Shown here piece by piece: positions 10,190 through 21,247 of a DNA stretch of 64,000 bases. The DNA is from Aquilaria yunnanensis (taxonomy: Eukaryota; Streptophyta; Magnoliopsida; Malvales; Thymelaeaceae). The DNA lies in contig CM077595.1 in assembly GCA_039654915.1 (NCBI GenBank), positions 45,291,501 through 45,355,500 on the forward strand, read 5' to 3'. The notes under the pieces are model-generated. The model was not told the origin of the DNA. It made no database searches and saw nothing but the letters and a program-made list of their open reading frames with translations. Numbering within the stretch: the stretch's first letter is position 1; each line of letters starts with the position of its first letter. A program made the translations under genes and the position numbers.

Positions 10190-12670
10190 ATGTCTTCTTC
10201 CCAAGTTGAAGGTCATCCCATTCCTAAGAGTTGGCTCCCTTTTAACTCTCATCCGAGCTATGCCACTTCGGAGAAAGTGAAGAAGTGGCCGGCTAAATTT
10301 TTTCTCCCTTCCTATGCCATCACCAAGCCCTCTAGTCACGGTATGCCTAGCTATGCTCTTCGAAAGAACGAGATCACTGTCTTCAGGGCACAGCTAAAGG
10401 TGGGACTTAGGTATCCCCCTCCGAAGATGGTAAGCGACTTTTGCCAATTTCATGGCATAGCTGTTAACCAACTTCCCCCGAACTCCTACTCTTATTTCAA
10501 TGCCTTTCTTTGTATGCGTGGGGTCTTCAATATAGAGCCCCACTTCATCTTTTTCATGCAATATTATAAACTTCACCCTGTACCGAAGGGCTGGTTCCAA
10601 ATTTTGCTCCCTTAGGGTTTTGGGACCAAAAAATTCATGTTCACCTTCGGAACAGAAGATAGTTGGCGAGGGTGGCAGAAGAAGTTTTTTTTTTCTGAAG
10701 ATGGACAAGCAGTGGAAAGACATGCCGTCTAAGTGGGCTTTGGGTACCTTGGCCATTAATGTAGTTGACCTGTGGAAGCTGTTAACCTTAGAACTGGAGT
10801 CCCAATTTGAGGAGTTCAATAGCCGTATTCATGCTGTTGCGGATTGGGATCTCCAAGTCCCTCCACATTCTTTCCACCCTTTCCCCATCAGATGGAGTTT
10901 TATGACCAAAAAGGTCCTTCGGGAGCTTGGGATAATCAAGGAACATGTCATTGACACAGGCATGCTGAAGCCCTTGGTTGATGGGAAGAAAGCATGGTTG
11001 GTCATGCTTCTTCAGGGTGAACTTACGTACTCGGCACTTAAAGAGAGTAAGCTCCTTTCCAATTTTTGTTACTTATGCCTTTCCGTACTTACACCGATGT
11101 TCTTCTTTTTGCAGAGATGGGTGATAAGTCTGCATCCTTCTACAAGAGTCTCTTCCTCGGCCAGGCCGAGAAGGGGGAGCAACAGAGGAAGAAGGTGCCA
11201 AAGAGAAAGAAGGCTCCGGTTGGACCATCTTCAATGTCGAAGTCAAAGAAAGTTAAAAAGGACTCCCTTCCACCTCCACCCGAAGGTCAAATGGAGGTAC
11301 TTAATAGAACTCCTGTCCGTGCTAACCCGCCTTCGGCCCCGACTATCCACTCTACCCCTCTAAGTCCTGATACTGCTGCCGAGGCCCTGAGGACATCTTG
11401 GGGGAGGTGTCTGCCGAAAAGGCTCAGGAGCTACGAAGACGGAAAGGTAGAGACATCCTCGTCGAGGTGATGGACGTTAGTGATTCAAATGAAGAGGGCC
11501 CCGAACTTCAACAACGTTTGTCCCTTAGCCATTCATCTATGGGTTTAGGATTTTTTGGTATTTTAGACCTTGTAGATGAATGGTTAAGGGATAACGTTAT
11601 AACTGAACTTCGGTGTGATTTTGCAGATGATCAAGCCCAGGCTCCATGGGTGGCCGAACATGCTAGGAAAAGGGCCTTTGGGGATTAAAAAATCCCAAAG
11701 GACAAGGTTCCGAGGGAGCCCTTTTGGACCTTCATGGAGGACATGGATTTGTTCACCGAAGATAGTTAGAAGATGGCCCCTTAGCTGGCGAGGGGCATTA
11801 TGACTAATGTCGCTTTCCAGTCTTTGACGGAGGAGTGTCCAAACAAGGAGGTCCTCGCCTCGAGGATGACCTAGCATGTTGCCCAGGTGAACCTTAATCC
11901 TTTAGGACTTAGGAAAATTGTGAGTTTTTGGTGCTTTTGACCCACATTCGGGATCCTCCCTTTTGCAACTTTTGGCATACAGTGAATATTTCTAGGCTTG
12001 GGCAACCAAGCAATCTTCAGTCCAAAGTCGATCGGAAGAGAACTTAGCCAAGGCCAAGGAGCTTTTTGTGAGCTCGGTCGTTAAATATGACAAGCTCAAC
12101 AAAATTACAAAGGAGGACCTGGCCAGTCTTCAGGAAAAGATGCCTAAGAGCCAAAATGAGCTTTTGGAGGAGTTTTCTTCCAAAGTGTCAGACCTAGGCT
12201 CGAGGGTGGTGGCCCTGACTTCAGTGAATGAAGCCTTTCAGAAGGAGAATATGGAAGTCGTTGTTGATCTTACAAAGGCGTTAGGGCTCAATGCCGAATT
12301 CATAGCCGAGATCGATCAGCTAAAGAAGAAAAGGAAACTGGAGAATGAGGTCAAAGTTCTTAAGAAAGAACTGAAGGATTTGAAGGTGAAAAACAGTAAG
12401 TCCGATGTGGCAACTAAGTCCTTGTATCAAGACGGTTTTTGCCTTGCCCGTCATTAGGTCCTCTCCAAGTTTCCTTACTTAGACCTCTCCTTTCTCCGGG
12501 CGCTTGACATTCCCAAGGGACCATCTTCGAAATGGTCAAGCGTAGAATTTCTCAACCTTCCAATTCTTCCTCCTTTGGTGACCGAAGTTGGCACAGATGA
12601 AGATGATGAGGCTAAAGATGACCAAGCAAAGGATGCTAAAGAACTCAAAGATGGGCAAGACAAACAATAA
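10190..12670 (+). pseudogene. Antisense ORF of a Tat-like element, 'putative gypsy-type transposon' (Transposase_28-like) protein, with introns
   Basis: It lies between the integrase and 3' LTR, opposite in strand to gag-pol. The N-terminal part (from 10190) has the pattern NEITVFRAQLKVGLRYPPPK, then QFHGIAVNQLPPNSYSYFN, which I recognise as the plant Transposase_28-like domain found in antisense ORFs of Tat-lineage elements. A Lys/Pro-rich linker (11115-11500) and a coiled coil (12068-12430) follow, ending in an acidic-lysine tail with a stop at 12668. Three GT-AG introns keep the frame: 11047-11114, 11516-11626 and 11887-11995. It is broken by stops (10613-10615, about 11687, 12455-12457) and by frameshifts near the poly-T at 10685-10694 and near 11390. 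Its function is unknown; the protein class name is historical and no transposase activity is implied. Confidence 0.72.
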
Positions 12671-12918
12671 GCCTTTTTTTTTTTGGACTTTGTACTTCAT
12701 CATTTGAACTTAATGGAACTTTCCCATCTTTTGTTCAAAACTTTGGCCAAGTCCCTAATTGATATGACTTCGGACATTATCCTCATCCTTCAGTGCTTAA
12801 CCATCTTCGGCGATGTGTCGTATCCTCCTTCAAGGATTTACCACCTTAGTCCCCTTGAAGGTTTCACAACCATCTTCGGTCAACCTTCTTCGGAAGACTT
12901 GCCTTTCAAAAGTAGTTA

Positions 12919-13268
12919 GGTACCTTTGGGACCAACCATGTTTGGCTGACCATCCTCGGTGTAACTTAATTTGTGCAAAAATCAGTTAAGTACCTTTGGG
13001 ACCAACTATGTTCGGTCAATCACCCTCTGTAAAAGTTGTACTATATCACTCCTGCACTTTCGGAAGTAACCACATTCAGTTTGCCTCCTTCGGCGTCAAC
13101 TATGTTCAATCGGCCACCTTCGGTAAAACATTACTTATGCACTTTTGGAAGTAACCACATTCAGTTTGCCTCCTTCGATGTCAACTATGTTTGGTCGGCC
13201 ACCTCCGGTAAAACATTACTTATGCACTTTCGAAAGCAACCACATTCGGTTCGCCTCCTTTGGTGTCT
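12919..13268. repeat. Tandem repeats between antisense ORF and integrase (70-bp and 85-bp units)
   Basis: Two units of about 70 bp start at 12919 and 12989 (GTACCTTTGGGACCAAC). Then 85-bp units start at 13055, 13140 and 13225 (CACTTTCGGAAGTAACC), the last incomplete. The rest of 12671-13390 shows no coding domain. Short plus-strand frames here are the repeat read through. Confidence 0.85.
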
Positions 13269-13389
13269 TTTGCACAACGTTTCCCTTAAAAATTTTTCTA
13301 AGTGTAGAATTTTTTCAAAGAGTTTGAATGCCATGTATTTTTCAATTCTCCACCTTCAGTGTTACTGATGTTATACACTCCTGGCCGAA

Positions 13390-14340
13390 CTTCCTCAAGG
13401 ACAAAATAAGGTCCATCCCAATTTGCCTAAAGTACTCCATGAGATGGTCTTCGGGCTTCAAATTCAGCCTTTCCGATGACAAGGTCCCCTTTCTTGATTC
13501 CTTTACGCCTGATATGCAAGTTCGTAGTAATGGCTACTCTCTGCTGGAAAGCTTTTCTCCTGAGCTCGGCCATCTCTCTATGCTCGTCAAGCATATCCAA
13601 CTTGGTTCTTAAACTTGTTCTCTTCCTCGTCAAACACCTGTATGCTAACAAATGGTTGTGCGACCTCGACAAGGATAATGGCCTCTATGCCAAAGATGAG
13701 TGAGAAGGGTGTCTCACCCGTGGCCCTTCTAGGAGTTGTCCGGTAGCTCCAGAACACGCTCGAAAGCTTTCTTGGCCACTTTCCCTTTACTTCCTTCAAC
13801 CTCTTTTTCAGACCATCTTTTATCATTCTGTTGGACACTTCAACTTGTCCATTGTTTTGAGGATGGGCAACCGGGGAGAAGTGTAATTTTATCCCGAGCT
13901 CGGTTGCAAATTCCAAGAAACCTTTATCAGTAAACTGGGAACCATTATCAGCTACTATCACCCTTGGTAGACCGAATCTGCATGATGTTCTTCCAGAAAA
14001 ATCTTTGTATGTCCTTTGCCAATATTCCTGCTAAAAGCCCTACCTCAATCCACTTAGTGAAATAGTCTACTGTAACTACGCAGAACTTCACTCCTCTTAG
14101 GGCTATCGGGAGAGGCCCAATGAGGTTAATACCCCAAATAGCAAAGGGTCAAGGATAGTTTGCCAAAGTTATTGCTTTCAAGGGTAGTCTTTGGATGGAG
14201 GCGTGTCTCTGGCACTTGTCACATTTCTGGACAAACTGCCTTGCACTCTTCCTCAAGGTAGGCCAAAAATATCCTTGGCAGAGTAGCACTTCGGCAAGGG
14301 CATCAGTCCCGATGTGAAAACCGCAGGCCCCCTCATGGAC
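13390..14340 (-). pseudogene. Integrase of the Tat-like element
   Basis: On the minus strand, from 14340 downward, there is an HHCC zinc module (HEGACGFH ... CDKCQ), then the core: WGINLIGPLP, where the first catalytic Asp is replaced by Asn, VTVDYFTKWIE, and at 13961-13587 VADNGSQFTDKGF and HPQNNGQVEVSNRMIKDGL with the second Asp and the Glu. The C-terminal part (KLDMLDEHREMAELRRKAF, RRPSHGVL) continues at 13672-13427 in another frame. Frameshifts near 13600 and 13965 and the D-to-N change predict an inactive enzyme. Confidence 0.88.
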
Positions 14341-15482
14341 TTATTTGAGGACCATCTTAACGTCCTTTTTGCTGACATACCTTTGCAGTAGATTTGTGTA
14401 CCCTTGTCGGTACAACTCTTCTCCGATCAAGAAGTACCTACTATAGCACTTTCTCACCTTTGCGGCTTCAAGAGGGTCTTCGGGAAGCTCCGAGGTTGCG
14501 AGGCATTCCTTGATAGGATCTTCCCACCCTCTACCCGAGGTTGTGATGGACGTTATTGCTGTGCTCGGCTGACAGAGTACTTCGGTGGATTCCTTTGACT
14601 TGGCCAAAGTATCTACCTTCATATTTTCTTGCCAAGGTACATTTTCTATCTGTACCTTGTTGAATTCTTGGATAAGCCTTTTTGCGAGGTCGTGGTACTT
14701 TGCCAAGTTCAGGCTTTTGCCCCGTAATCCCCCGCCATCTGTTAGACCCCAGCTAAGAATCGCTGTGGGCCTTCAGATTTCTCACACCAACTCTTTTTGC
14801 CAACCGTAAGCCTGCTATAAGGGCTTCATATTTGGCGACGTTATAGGTGACATTGAAACCGAACTTGATGGACTTTGATGCTTCCATACCTTCAAGTCCT
14901 CGCAGAATTACTCTGGCTCCTCGATGTTCGGAACTAGAGGCACCATCGACGAAGAGTGTCCACTCAGGTTTATCGCTTCCGAGGCCCTTCGAGGTAACTT
15001 CAATTTTTGGTATTTCGGCGATAAAATCCACCAATGCTTGGACCTCTATTGCCCTTCTCGGCTCATAGGTAATGTCGTATTCACTGAGCTCGATGCACCA
15101 CTTTGATAATCTTCCAGAGTGGTCTACCTTTCTCATGACATCCCTAAGAGGTACATTACTTCGAACAATGATAGGATGTCTTTGGAAGTAAGACCGCAGC
15201 CTTCTGCTTGCCAACACTAGACCATATATAGCCTTTTGCAGGAGAGCATACCTAACTTCAGCACCGTGCAGGGACTTGCATGCATAGTATACTGGCCACT
15301 ATTTTCCTTCCTTTTCCCTTACAAGTACCAAGCTTACCGCCTTTTCGGTAACATTAAGGTAAAGGAAAAGAGGTTCTCCTTCCAACGGCTACCGAAGTGT
15401 CGGTAGGTGGGTTAAGTAGCTCTTGAGTTCATCCCAAGCCTTTTGGCAATCTTTATTTCAAGGATGTTCCTCGGAGCCGAGG
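14341..15482 (-). pseudogene. RNase H and second (archaeal-type) RNase H of the Tat-like element
   Basis: The frame at 15217-14753 carries the end of the first RNase H (LRSYFQRHPIIV, SGRLSKWCIELSEYDI) and then a second RNase H-like domain beginning WTLFVDGASSSE, with YEALIAGLRLAKR and AHSDS giving the D...E...D set. A further frame at 14706-14341 (LAKRLIQEFNKVQIENVPW) completes it and leads to the integrase. A second RNase H domain is characteristic of the Tat lineage. Stops interrupt the frame. The 15220-15482 stretch is the RT-RNase H connection and is more decayed; the solo LTR at 15488 sits at its upstream edge. Confidence 0.85.
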
Positions 15483-15487
15483 TTACC

Positions 15488-16902
15488 TGTTGGGTTTCGG
15501 GAGCCAAACAGCGCAGCGGAATTTAACCGAAACCCTCCAGGATCCAAGTGAAACGGGGTAAACCGGGTGTTCGAAAATTTCATACCTAATTTTCGGTTGA
15601 GATCTCTCACTCAACTATAGAGTCGAATCATAAAACCTGAACAGTTGACGTGCTCAGGCTCTCTATGGTATCCACACGAGCCTCTCGGGATCACCACGCT
15701 TCCACCGCGTCCCGGCAGATGCGTTGCTCTTGCGCTTGCAGTGCTAGCTTGCGTCCTCCAAGGAATTGCAAGAGAAGAGTGCGGTTGTCCTTTTGGGAGG
15801 CTAGGGCAAGGAGACCTGCGAATTTCTCACTTAAAAGTTGTATTTATAGTGAGACTCAACTTCCAGGCCTAATGAGTTTCAAAGCCCTAATCCAATTAGG
15901 ATTTAATTTCAGGATTAATAATGGCTCAACTCCTTGGCCCATTATTAATACGAAATTAAAGTGAAACCATAACCCAAATAATTAGCCCATGCACTCTAAT
16001 GATCCAAATAGCTCTATGTGTGTGACCCAATAGGCTCTTGCCATGTTGGCAATGATCATAAATCACATTTATGATCATAAGCAATGAGCGGTGTCTAGCA
16101 ACACATCATTGCTACCCAAGTGACAAGATTGTCGGTGAATCGACTAAACCTTTATGATCATCACCGATATATGCCATTATCCCTTTGTCCTAGATATCAA
16201 GACTAAGCACGAGACATGGAATGTGTCACTCTCGTATAGCCCAATCTTTGGTTTCTTGATTACCGAGTAGACCAACTTAAACTGACGACATTGATATCAT
16301 ATATCAACTCATCGGAGCATGGTCATGCATTTTCTAAGTCTCACTCTATCAAGGGGCCCAAAGATATCACTCCCGTTACATAGGAGGGACAAATCCCATC
16401 TTGATCATACAAATCCCTCCGCATGTTATGTGACATACCCAATGACCTCCTTCAAGTTCACTCAGTTACGAGCAACAAAGGAAAGTATCAAAGTATGTGA
16501 CTCACATGTAGGGAACCTTGATGATCTTAGGTCGAAGGACTACATATACCATGATCACTATGAGAATCACTTATGACACTCATATAACGATCCATGAAGT
16601 GTTCTCATGGTGGGTCGGTCCAGTACACAATTTCTCCAACTTGTACCCATATGTAGACTACATATCTCATATTAGTCTCCACATATGCTAGTCCTTATGT
16701 ATTATTGCAACCCGCTCCACAATATACTAGACTAGGGACGTTTAAGAATATCATTATTCTAGGGTTACAATTGTGTTTATTACGTTACGCAGAAACAAAA
16801 CAACAAACAAAATTGCTGGATTAATGCCTCAATAAAATATCATGACTCAATGTGCAAAAATACAATCATCTCATGATTGGCTTTTTGGGCACAACACTAA
16901 CA
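15488..16902 (-). mobile_element. Copia solo LTR, copy B, TSD TTACC
   Basis: Minus-strand LTR from TGTTAGTGTTG (16902) to CCCAACA (15488), 1415 bp, same family as copy A. A perfect target duplication TTACC lies at 15483-15487 and 16903-16907. There is no PBS or internal region, so it is a solo LTR. It splits the Tat-like pol between RT and RNase H. Confidence 0.93.
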
Positions 16903-16907
16903 TTACC

Positions 16908-18124
16908 TTCATTCTTTGCTGCTTTGGTGAACACTTTGAAGAATGGTCAGCACCAGTCCCCGTATCTGGAGATGAATCTGCTAAGGGCCGTGATTCTCCT
17001 AGTAAGCCTTTGCTCATCCTTGGTCGTCATGGGAGTTCGGAATCCTAGCAGGGCCTTAACCTTTTTTGGGTTGGCATCGATACCTCTTTCGGACACCATG
17101 AACCCAAAGAATTTGCCAGCAGCCACCCCGAACACACACTTCTCAGGGTTAAGACGAATTCCAAATACCTGAAGTTGGTAGAATGTTTCCTCCAAGTCTA
17201 CGATATGACTACTAGGCTGTTTGCTCTTAACTATCACATCGTCGACATATACTTCCATATTTCTCCCAATTTGGGAGCTGAATACCTTGTTCATCAGCCT
17301 TTGGTATGTTGCTCCTACATTTTTTAGGCCAAAGGGCATTCTCATGTAACAATAGGTACCAACTTCCGTTATGAAGGCGATTTTTTCCTCATCTTTAGGA
17401 TTCATCCGAATTTGGTGATATCTGCTAAAGGCATCGAGGAAGCTAAGCAGATCGTATTCAACAATGGAGTCTACTAATTGGTTTATTGGTGGCAAAGAAT
17501 ACGAATCCTTTGGACAGGAATCGTTTATGTTTCGGAAGTCGATGCACATTCGGAGTTTATCACTCCCCTCCTTTGTCGCAACAACTACGTTGCTTAGTCA
17601 TTCGGGGTACTTCACCTCCCTTACTATTCCCGCCTTCATTAGCCATTGGACTTAGGTTTTAACGAAGTTGTTCTTATGCGCTGAGAGGCTATGTTTTTTC
17701 TGCCAAATAAGCTTCACCTTCAGACACACTTTAAGACAATGTTGGATTATGCCAGGGTCCACCCCAGGCATATCACTTGGAGAGTAGGCAAACAGATCTT
17801 TGTTCATTAATAGAAGGGATTCAAGTTTTTCCTTGTCACCTTCGGCCAGTTTTTTCCCCACTCGAGTACTTCGGTCCGGGACAAGCTCTACATCCTCTGT
17901 TTCTAAGTTTTCAATGTCGCTCTTTTCTTCTTCTACTGCGTCTTTGCTGATTGCTCTCTTTTACCCGAAGTCTGCATATGAACTTTCATTGGGCTTTCTC
18001 TTGCCTTCACGAAGACTTTCCTTACTTCTGCCTGATCAATGAATATTTTCGCATTTCCTTCTTTTGCACCGAATATGACAGTTAGGCACGTCACATCTGG
18101 GTGAATGTGAAGATTTCCTTGTGT
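16908..18124 (-). pseudogene. Reverse transcriptase of the Tat-like element
   Basis: The frame at 17549-16947 has the Tat-type RT text MCIDFRNINDSCPKDSYSLP, SFLDAFSRYHQIRM, MPFGLKNVGATYQRLMN, and the catalytic YVDD box (MEVYVDDVIVKS). The N-terminal finger region is at 17861-17652 (DLFAYSPSDMPGVDPGII). Stops occur between 17552 and 17652. Downstream, toward 16908, the connection domain begins, then the solo LTR. The YVDD box is intact but the enzyme could not be made as one chain. Confidence 0.9.
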
Positions 18125-18577
18125 CTACCTTCCGAGGATGGAATTGTATGAAGAAGGGACATCTATGACGATGAACCTCATCATTGTGGAGCCAAATAGC
18201 TCTTCCTTATTCTGAACCGACGTTCCCTTTAGCATCACAGGCAGATCGATCCACATGAGTACAGGGAGTTCTGATGGACCTACGCCGAAGGTAGGGGAGG
18301 TAACGGGTTTAAGATCACCCTTGGAGATGCCCAAGTTTGGCAACAAGTGTGAGAACAGAACGTCGGCATTGAAGCCATAATCAATGAGAACTCTTTTGAC
18401 GTCCCAGCTCCCTATTCTTGCCATGATTAGGAAAGGGTTGTCATGGGGGAACTTCACGGTAGACCCATCTTTCCGAACAAGCTTGTTTGTTGGCTTTCCG
18501 AATTCCATCATTGAGATTTCCTGGACTTTCCTTTTCCTCTTGGCTGATGCTATTCCAGTGGTGATTGTCTGGATCAC
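18125..18577 (-). pseudogene. Aspartic protease of the Tat-like element
   Basis: The 150-codon frame contains VKRVLIDYGFNADVLFSHLL, which aligns with the Tat-type protease active site (usually VLIDxGSSADIL). The Asp is kept, but the following Gly-Ser is changed to Tyr-Gly-Phe. The usual flanks are present: NPFLIMARIGSWDV upstream, FIVIDVPSSYNSILGR downstream. It lies directly before RT on the same strand. Confidence 0.82.
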
Positions 18578-18607
18578 TCCCGCTGGAGGTGGTGGGTGCT
18601 TTATGTG

Positions 18608-20190
18608 ACTTTGGTTCTAACGTCAGTCAGAATCGTAGTCCTAATCTTCTCATTTCCTCTCTTCTTCCCTTCTTTCTCAGGCTTTGGGAAACGGCATATG
18701 TAGGTAGCGTTGAAGTTGCCCCTGCTTGATTAAGGATTTAATGTACTTCCTCAGTGGGAAGCAATCCTTGGTATCGTGCCCGTGGTCTTGGTGGAACTGA
18801 TAGAACTTCTTCATGTTCTTTTTTTTTTTCGAGGTCATGGCCTTCAGACACTGGATAGCGGTTCCTTGTCTTTCCATGGCCATGAGTATGTTCATCCTTA
18901 TGGTGTTCAAGGGGGTGAATGACATTGGCCTCTTCCACCTTTGTTTCCAAGGTTTACCCCCGCCCTCAGTAGGATACCGAGATTGGTGATTCTAACCCTC
19001 GGGGTGATTATGAATAGATTTCGGCCTTCCCATCCTCAGCTCTTTGGCTGTCATATGTTGCTCTGCCCTTCAGTAGAATTATCCAAGGGTATCAGGGGGA
19101 TCTTTGGAGAACTCATAGAAGAGTTGTGAGTCTCTCCTAAGTCCCCTGATCATGGCGAGGATGTAAATTTCGGGGTGAAAGTTGGGCACGCTGAGGGCTT
19201 CTCTATTGAACCTTTCGACATAGTCCCAAATGGTCTCCCTAGTCTTTTGGGCTATGTCAAACATTTGGATGGGCATCTTCACTATCGGTCTACTTCCGAT
19301 GAACTGTTGGGTGAATGCAGCGGATAACTCTTAGAAGCCCATTATGGTTCCGGGAGCCAGGGAGTTATACCGCGCAATTGCTGGCCCTGAAAGGGTGACT
19401 TCGAAGCACTTGCAAAGGGTGGCGTCATCAGCGCCGTGCAACACCATGCTGCGCCTATATTTTGTTAGGTAAGCTTGGGGGTCGCTGCGCCCAACATACG
19501 TTTCCAATCACAATACTCAAAACTCATTTGGCATATGTGCCTCTACTACTGCACGAATGAAGGGTGACTCTTCTCCGGTGAAGGTCTCAAACAACCTAGA
19601 TGAAACAGGTTTTCGAGAAACCTGTTTTTCCACCTTCTCCAACCTCTCCAGGATTCTCTCCATAAGGATGGTAGTGTTGTCCTCTCCTCGCTACCTGGTA
19701 GTCGCCAACAACATAGAGCAACATTTTCTTTTTGGAAAGTAACTTTGTCGGTAGGGAGATTGAGACTTCCCGTCAGGGGATGGACTTTGCCGGCGGGAAG
19801 TCCTAGGCTCCTTTGACACCGTTTCTCCCACGCAACGTCTTTTGGAGGGTACATTCTCTGTTGAAGACTCATCGTGTGAACCCCCACTTCCGGAGCTCCG
19901 GCAAGGTAACCTTGGGCTTCTTTCTTGCTGGGTGTTAGGAGAAGGTACCCTTCCCCCAGAAGGTGGTTGTGACCACCTCTGGTTGAGCTGTTGGGTCATT
20001 TCAGCCACAACAGAGCGCTGAAAATCTCATAAAAAGCTCATTGTGACCACTAGAGGACATTCGTCTTCAGGCAATGAAGTCTCTACTGCAGGTTGTTCCA
20101 TCGCTGTTCGAGCTTTCAGTGTGGACTGGGACTTCGGGAGTCCCTTGTCTTTAGAATCTCAGGTCTCAACAATGGTGACCTAAGAAGAAG
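18608..20190 (-). pseudogene. Gag of the Tat-like element
   Basis: Collinear fragments lie in several frames on the minus strand: 20008-19546 (Ser/Pro/Arg-rich N terminus), 19282-19079 (QMFDIAQKTRETIWDYVERF, the retrotransposon gag domain) and 18925-18677 (FYQFHQDHGHDTKDCFPLRK, the C/H-rich motif near the end of Tat gags, followed by a basic stretch). Frameshifts and stops separate them. No intact gag can be translated. Confidence 0.82.
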
Positions 20191-20210
20191 TTCTCACAGA
20201 CGATGCCAAA
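20191..20210 (-). other. Primer-binding site of the Tat-like element
   Basis: The minus strand reads TTTGGCATCGTCTGTGAGAA directly after the 5' LTR end. This resembles the TGGCGCCGTCTGTGGGAA type seen after the LTRs of Tat-like gypsy elements, with GC to AT changes. Confidence 0.7.
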
Positions 20211-20602
20211 TGCTGCCCATCAGCACCTTCGTTGAATGACATGTTGGCCTGCAGGGAAAACTTCTGGTGTGAAGATGTCTGAAACACTTAGAAGAATAAG
20301 GGTTAGGAGCTCCCCGGAGTGTGTTTTCGGGGGAGAGGCCTCCGACACCCAAGTCAGTATTTGTGTGAGTTGTAGTAGAGAGCAGAGAACAGAGAATAAA
20401 GAAAGTCTCTTGTCCTTACCAAGGTCCCTCCCAAGTATTTATAGGAGGGTAGAGGGAGGAGGCCGTTTGACACAGCTTGCTCAGATCATGACACATGTTT
20501 GGTCAAATTTGGTCCGTACCTTCGGAGATAGGTACCTTTTGCTGGCCGTAGGCCATTCTAGCTAAAAGGCAGGGGCGTATGCAAGATCTCTTTATCAAAG
20601 TC
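20211..20602 (-). mobile_element. 5' LTR of the Tat-like element, 3' portion (split)
   Basis: This matches 8746 to about 9140 of the 3' LTR and contains the TATA box (TATTTATA at 20436-20443 on plus). It stops abruptly where the chromovirus LTR begins; the missing part resumes at 49244. Bases 20598-20602 (AAGTC) are the left target duplication of the chromovirus. Confidence 0.9.
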
Positions 20603-21026
20603 TGTCACACCCCACACAAGCCCCAGCCTGTGCACTCTCAGTGCCACTCGCCATTCTACCCGGAAAGTTATTAAACACTTGAGTTCTTAAGGGTTATGAG
20701 TGAGCAATTAGATTCGGCCAACTTTCTTTTAAGTAGTTTAAGTCTTATTTTCTTAAGCTTAAGGCCTAGGAGGTGCCCCAGAAGGCTTATGAGTTGTTCT
20801 GTCTTCTTACTTGCAGCTTAAGGCAAGGCCCATAACACTAACTTGCATCAAAAGGCAAGGCTAAAGCAATAACTTGCAACACAAGGCAAGGCATACACTT
20901 ATATATTTTTAAGTGTCTAAGATGTGCGCTCATCAAGTGTGCTACTCCAATGCATGACAACCAAGAATCCCATCTCATCAAGTTTTGGAAAACACAAGTT
21001 TTCATGCTCATGTACATTTGGCCAAG
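20603..21026 (-). mobile_element. 3' LTR remnant of the chromovirus (424 bp of about 2.06 kb)
   Basis: It is closely similar to 43257-43680, then the match ends at CGGCCAAG/TGGCCAAG and RNase H coding sequence begins. The start of the LTR, the 3' UTR and all of the integrase are missing, consistent with a single internal deletion joining RNase H to the LTR interior. Confidence 0.88.
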
Positions 21027-21247
21027 TTCATTTTCTCCACCTTTGAGCACCCCAGTATAATTTCTGCTCAAGGCATCTGCCGCTACATTGGCTTTCCCAG
21101 CTGTGTATTCAATTACACAGTCAAAGTCCTTAAGATATTCCAACCACATCCTTCGTCTCATATTCAAGTCCTTCTGAGTGAAAAGGAACTTGAGACTCTA
21201 GTGCTCTATATAAACCTGAAATCTATTACCTAACAAGTAATGTCTCC
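21027..21247 (-). pseudogene. Chromovirus RNase H C-terminal fragment
   Basis: The minus-strand frame gives [34 protein letters not shown] and [17 protein letters not shown], the end of the Ty3/gypsy RNase H. It is separated from the rest of the domain by the Athila-like insertion; bases 21243-21247 (TCTCC) are that element's target duplication. The text stops at the deletion junction (KGGENE) at about 21027. Confidence 0.88.

Noticed and set aside
10394..10819. 141-codon minus-strand ORF
   Set aside because: Shadow of the antisense ORF on plus, which has recognisable domain text and splice sites.
15488..16902. Complete Copia insertion
   Set aside because: Target duplications directly abut one LTR and there is no PBS, PPT or coding region; it is a solo LTR.
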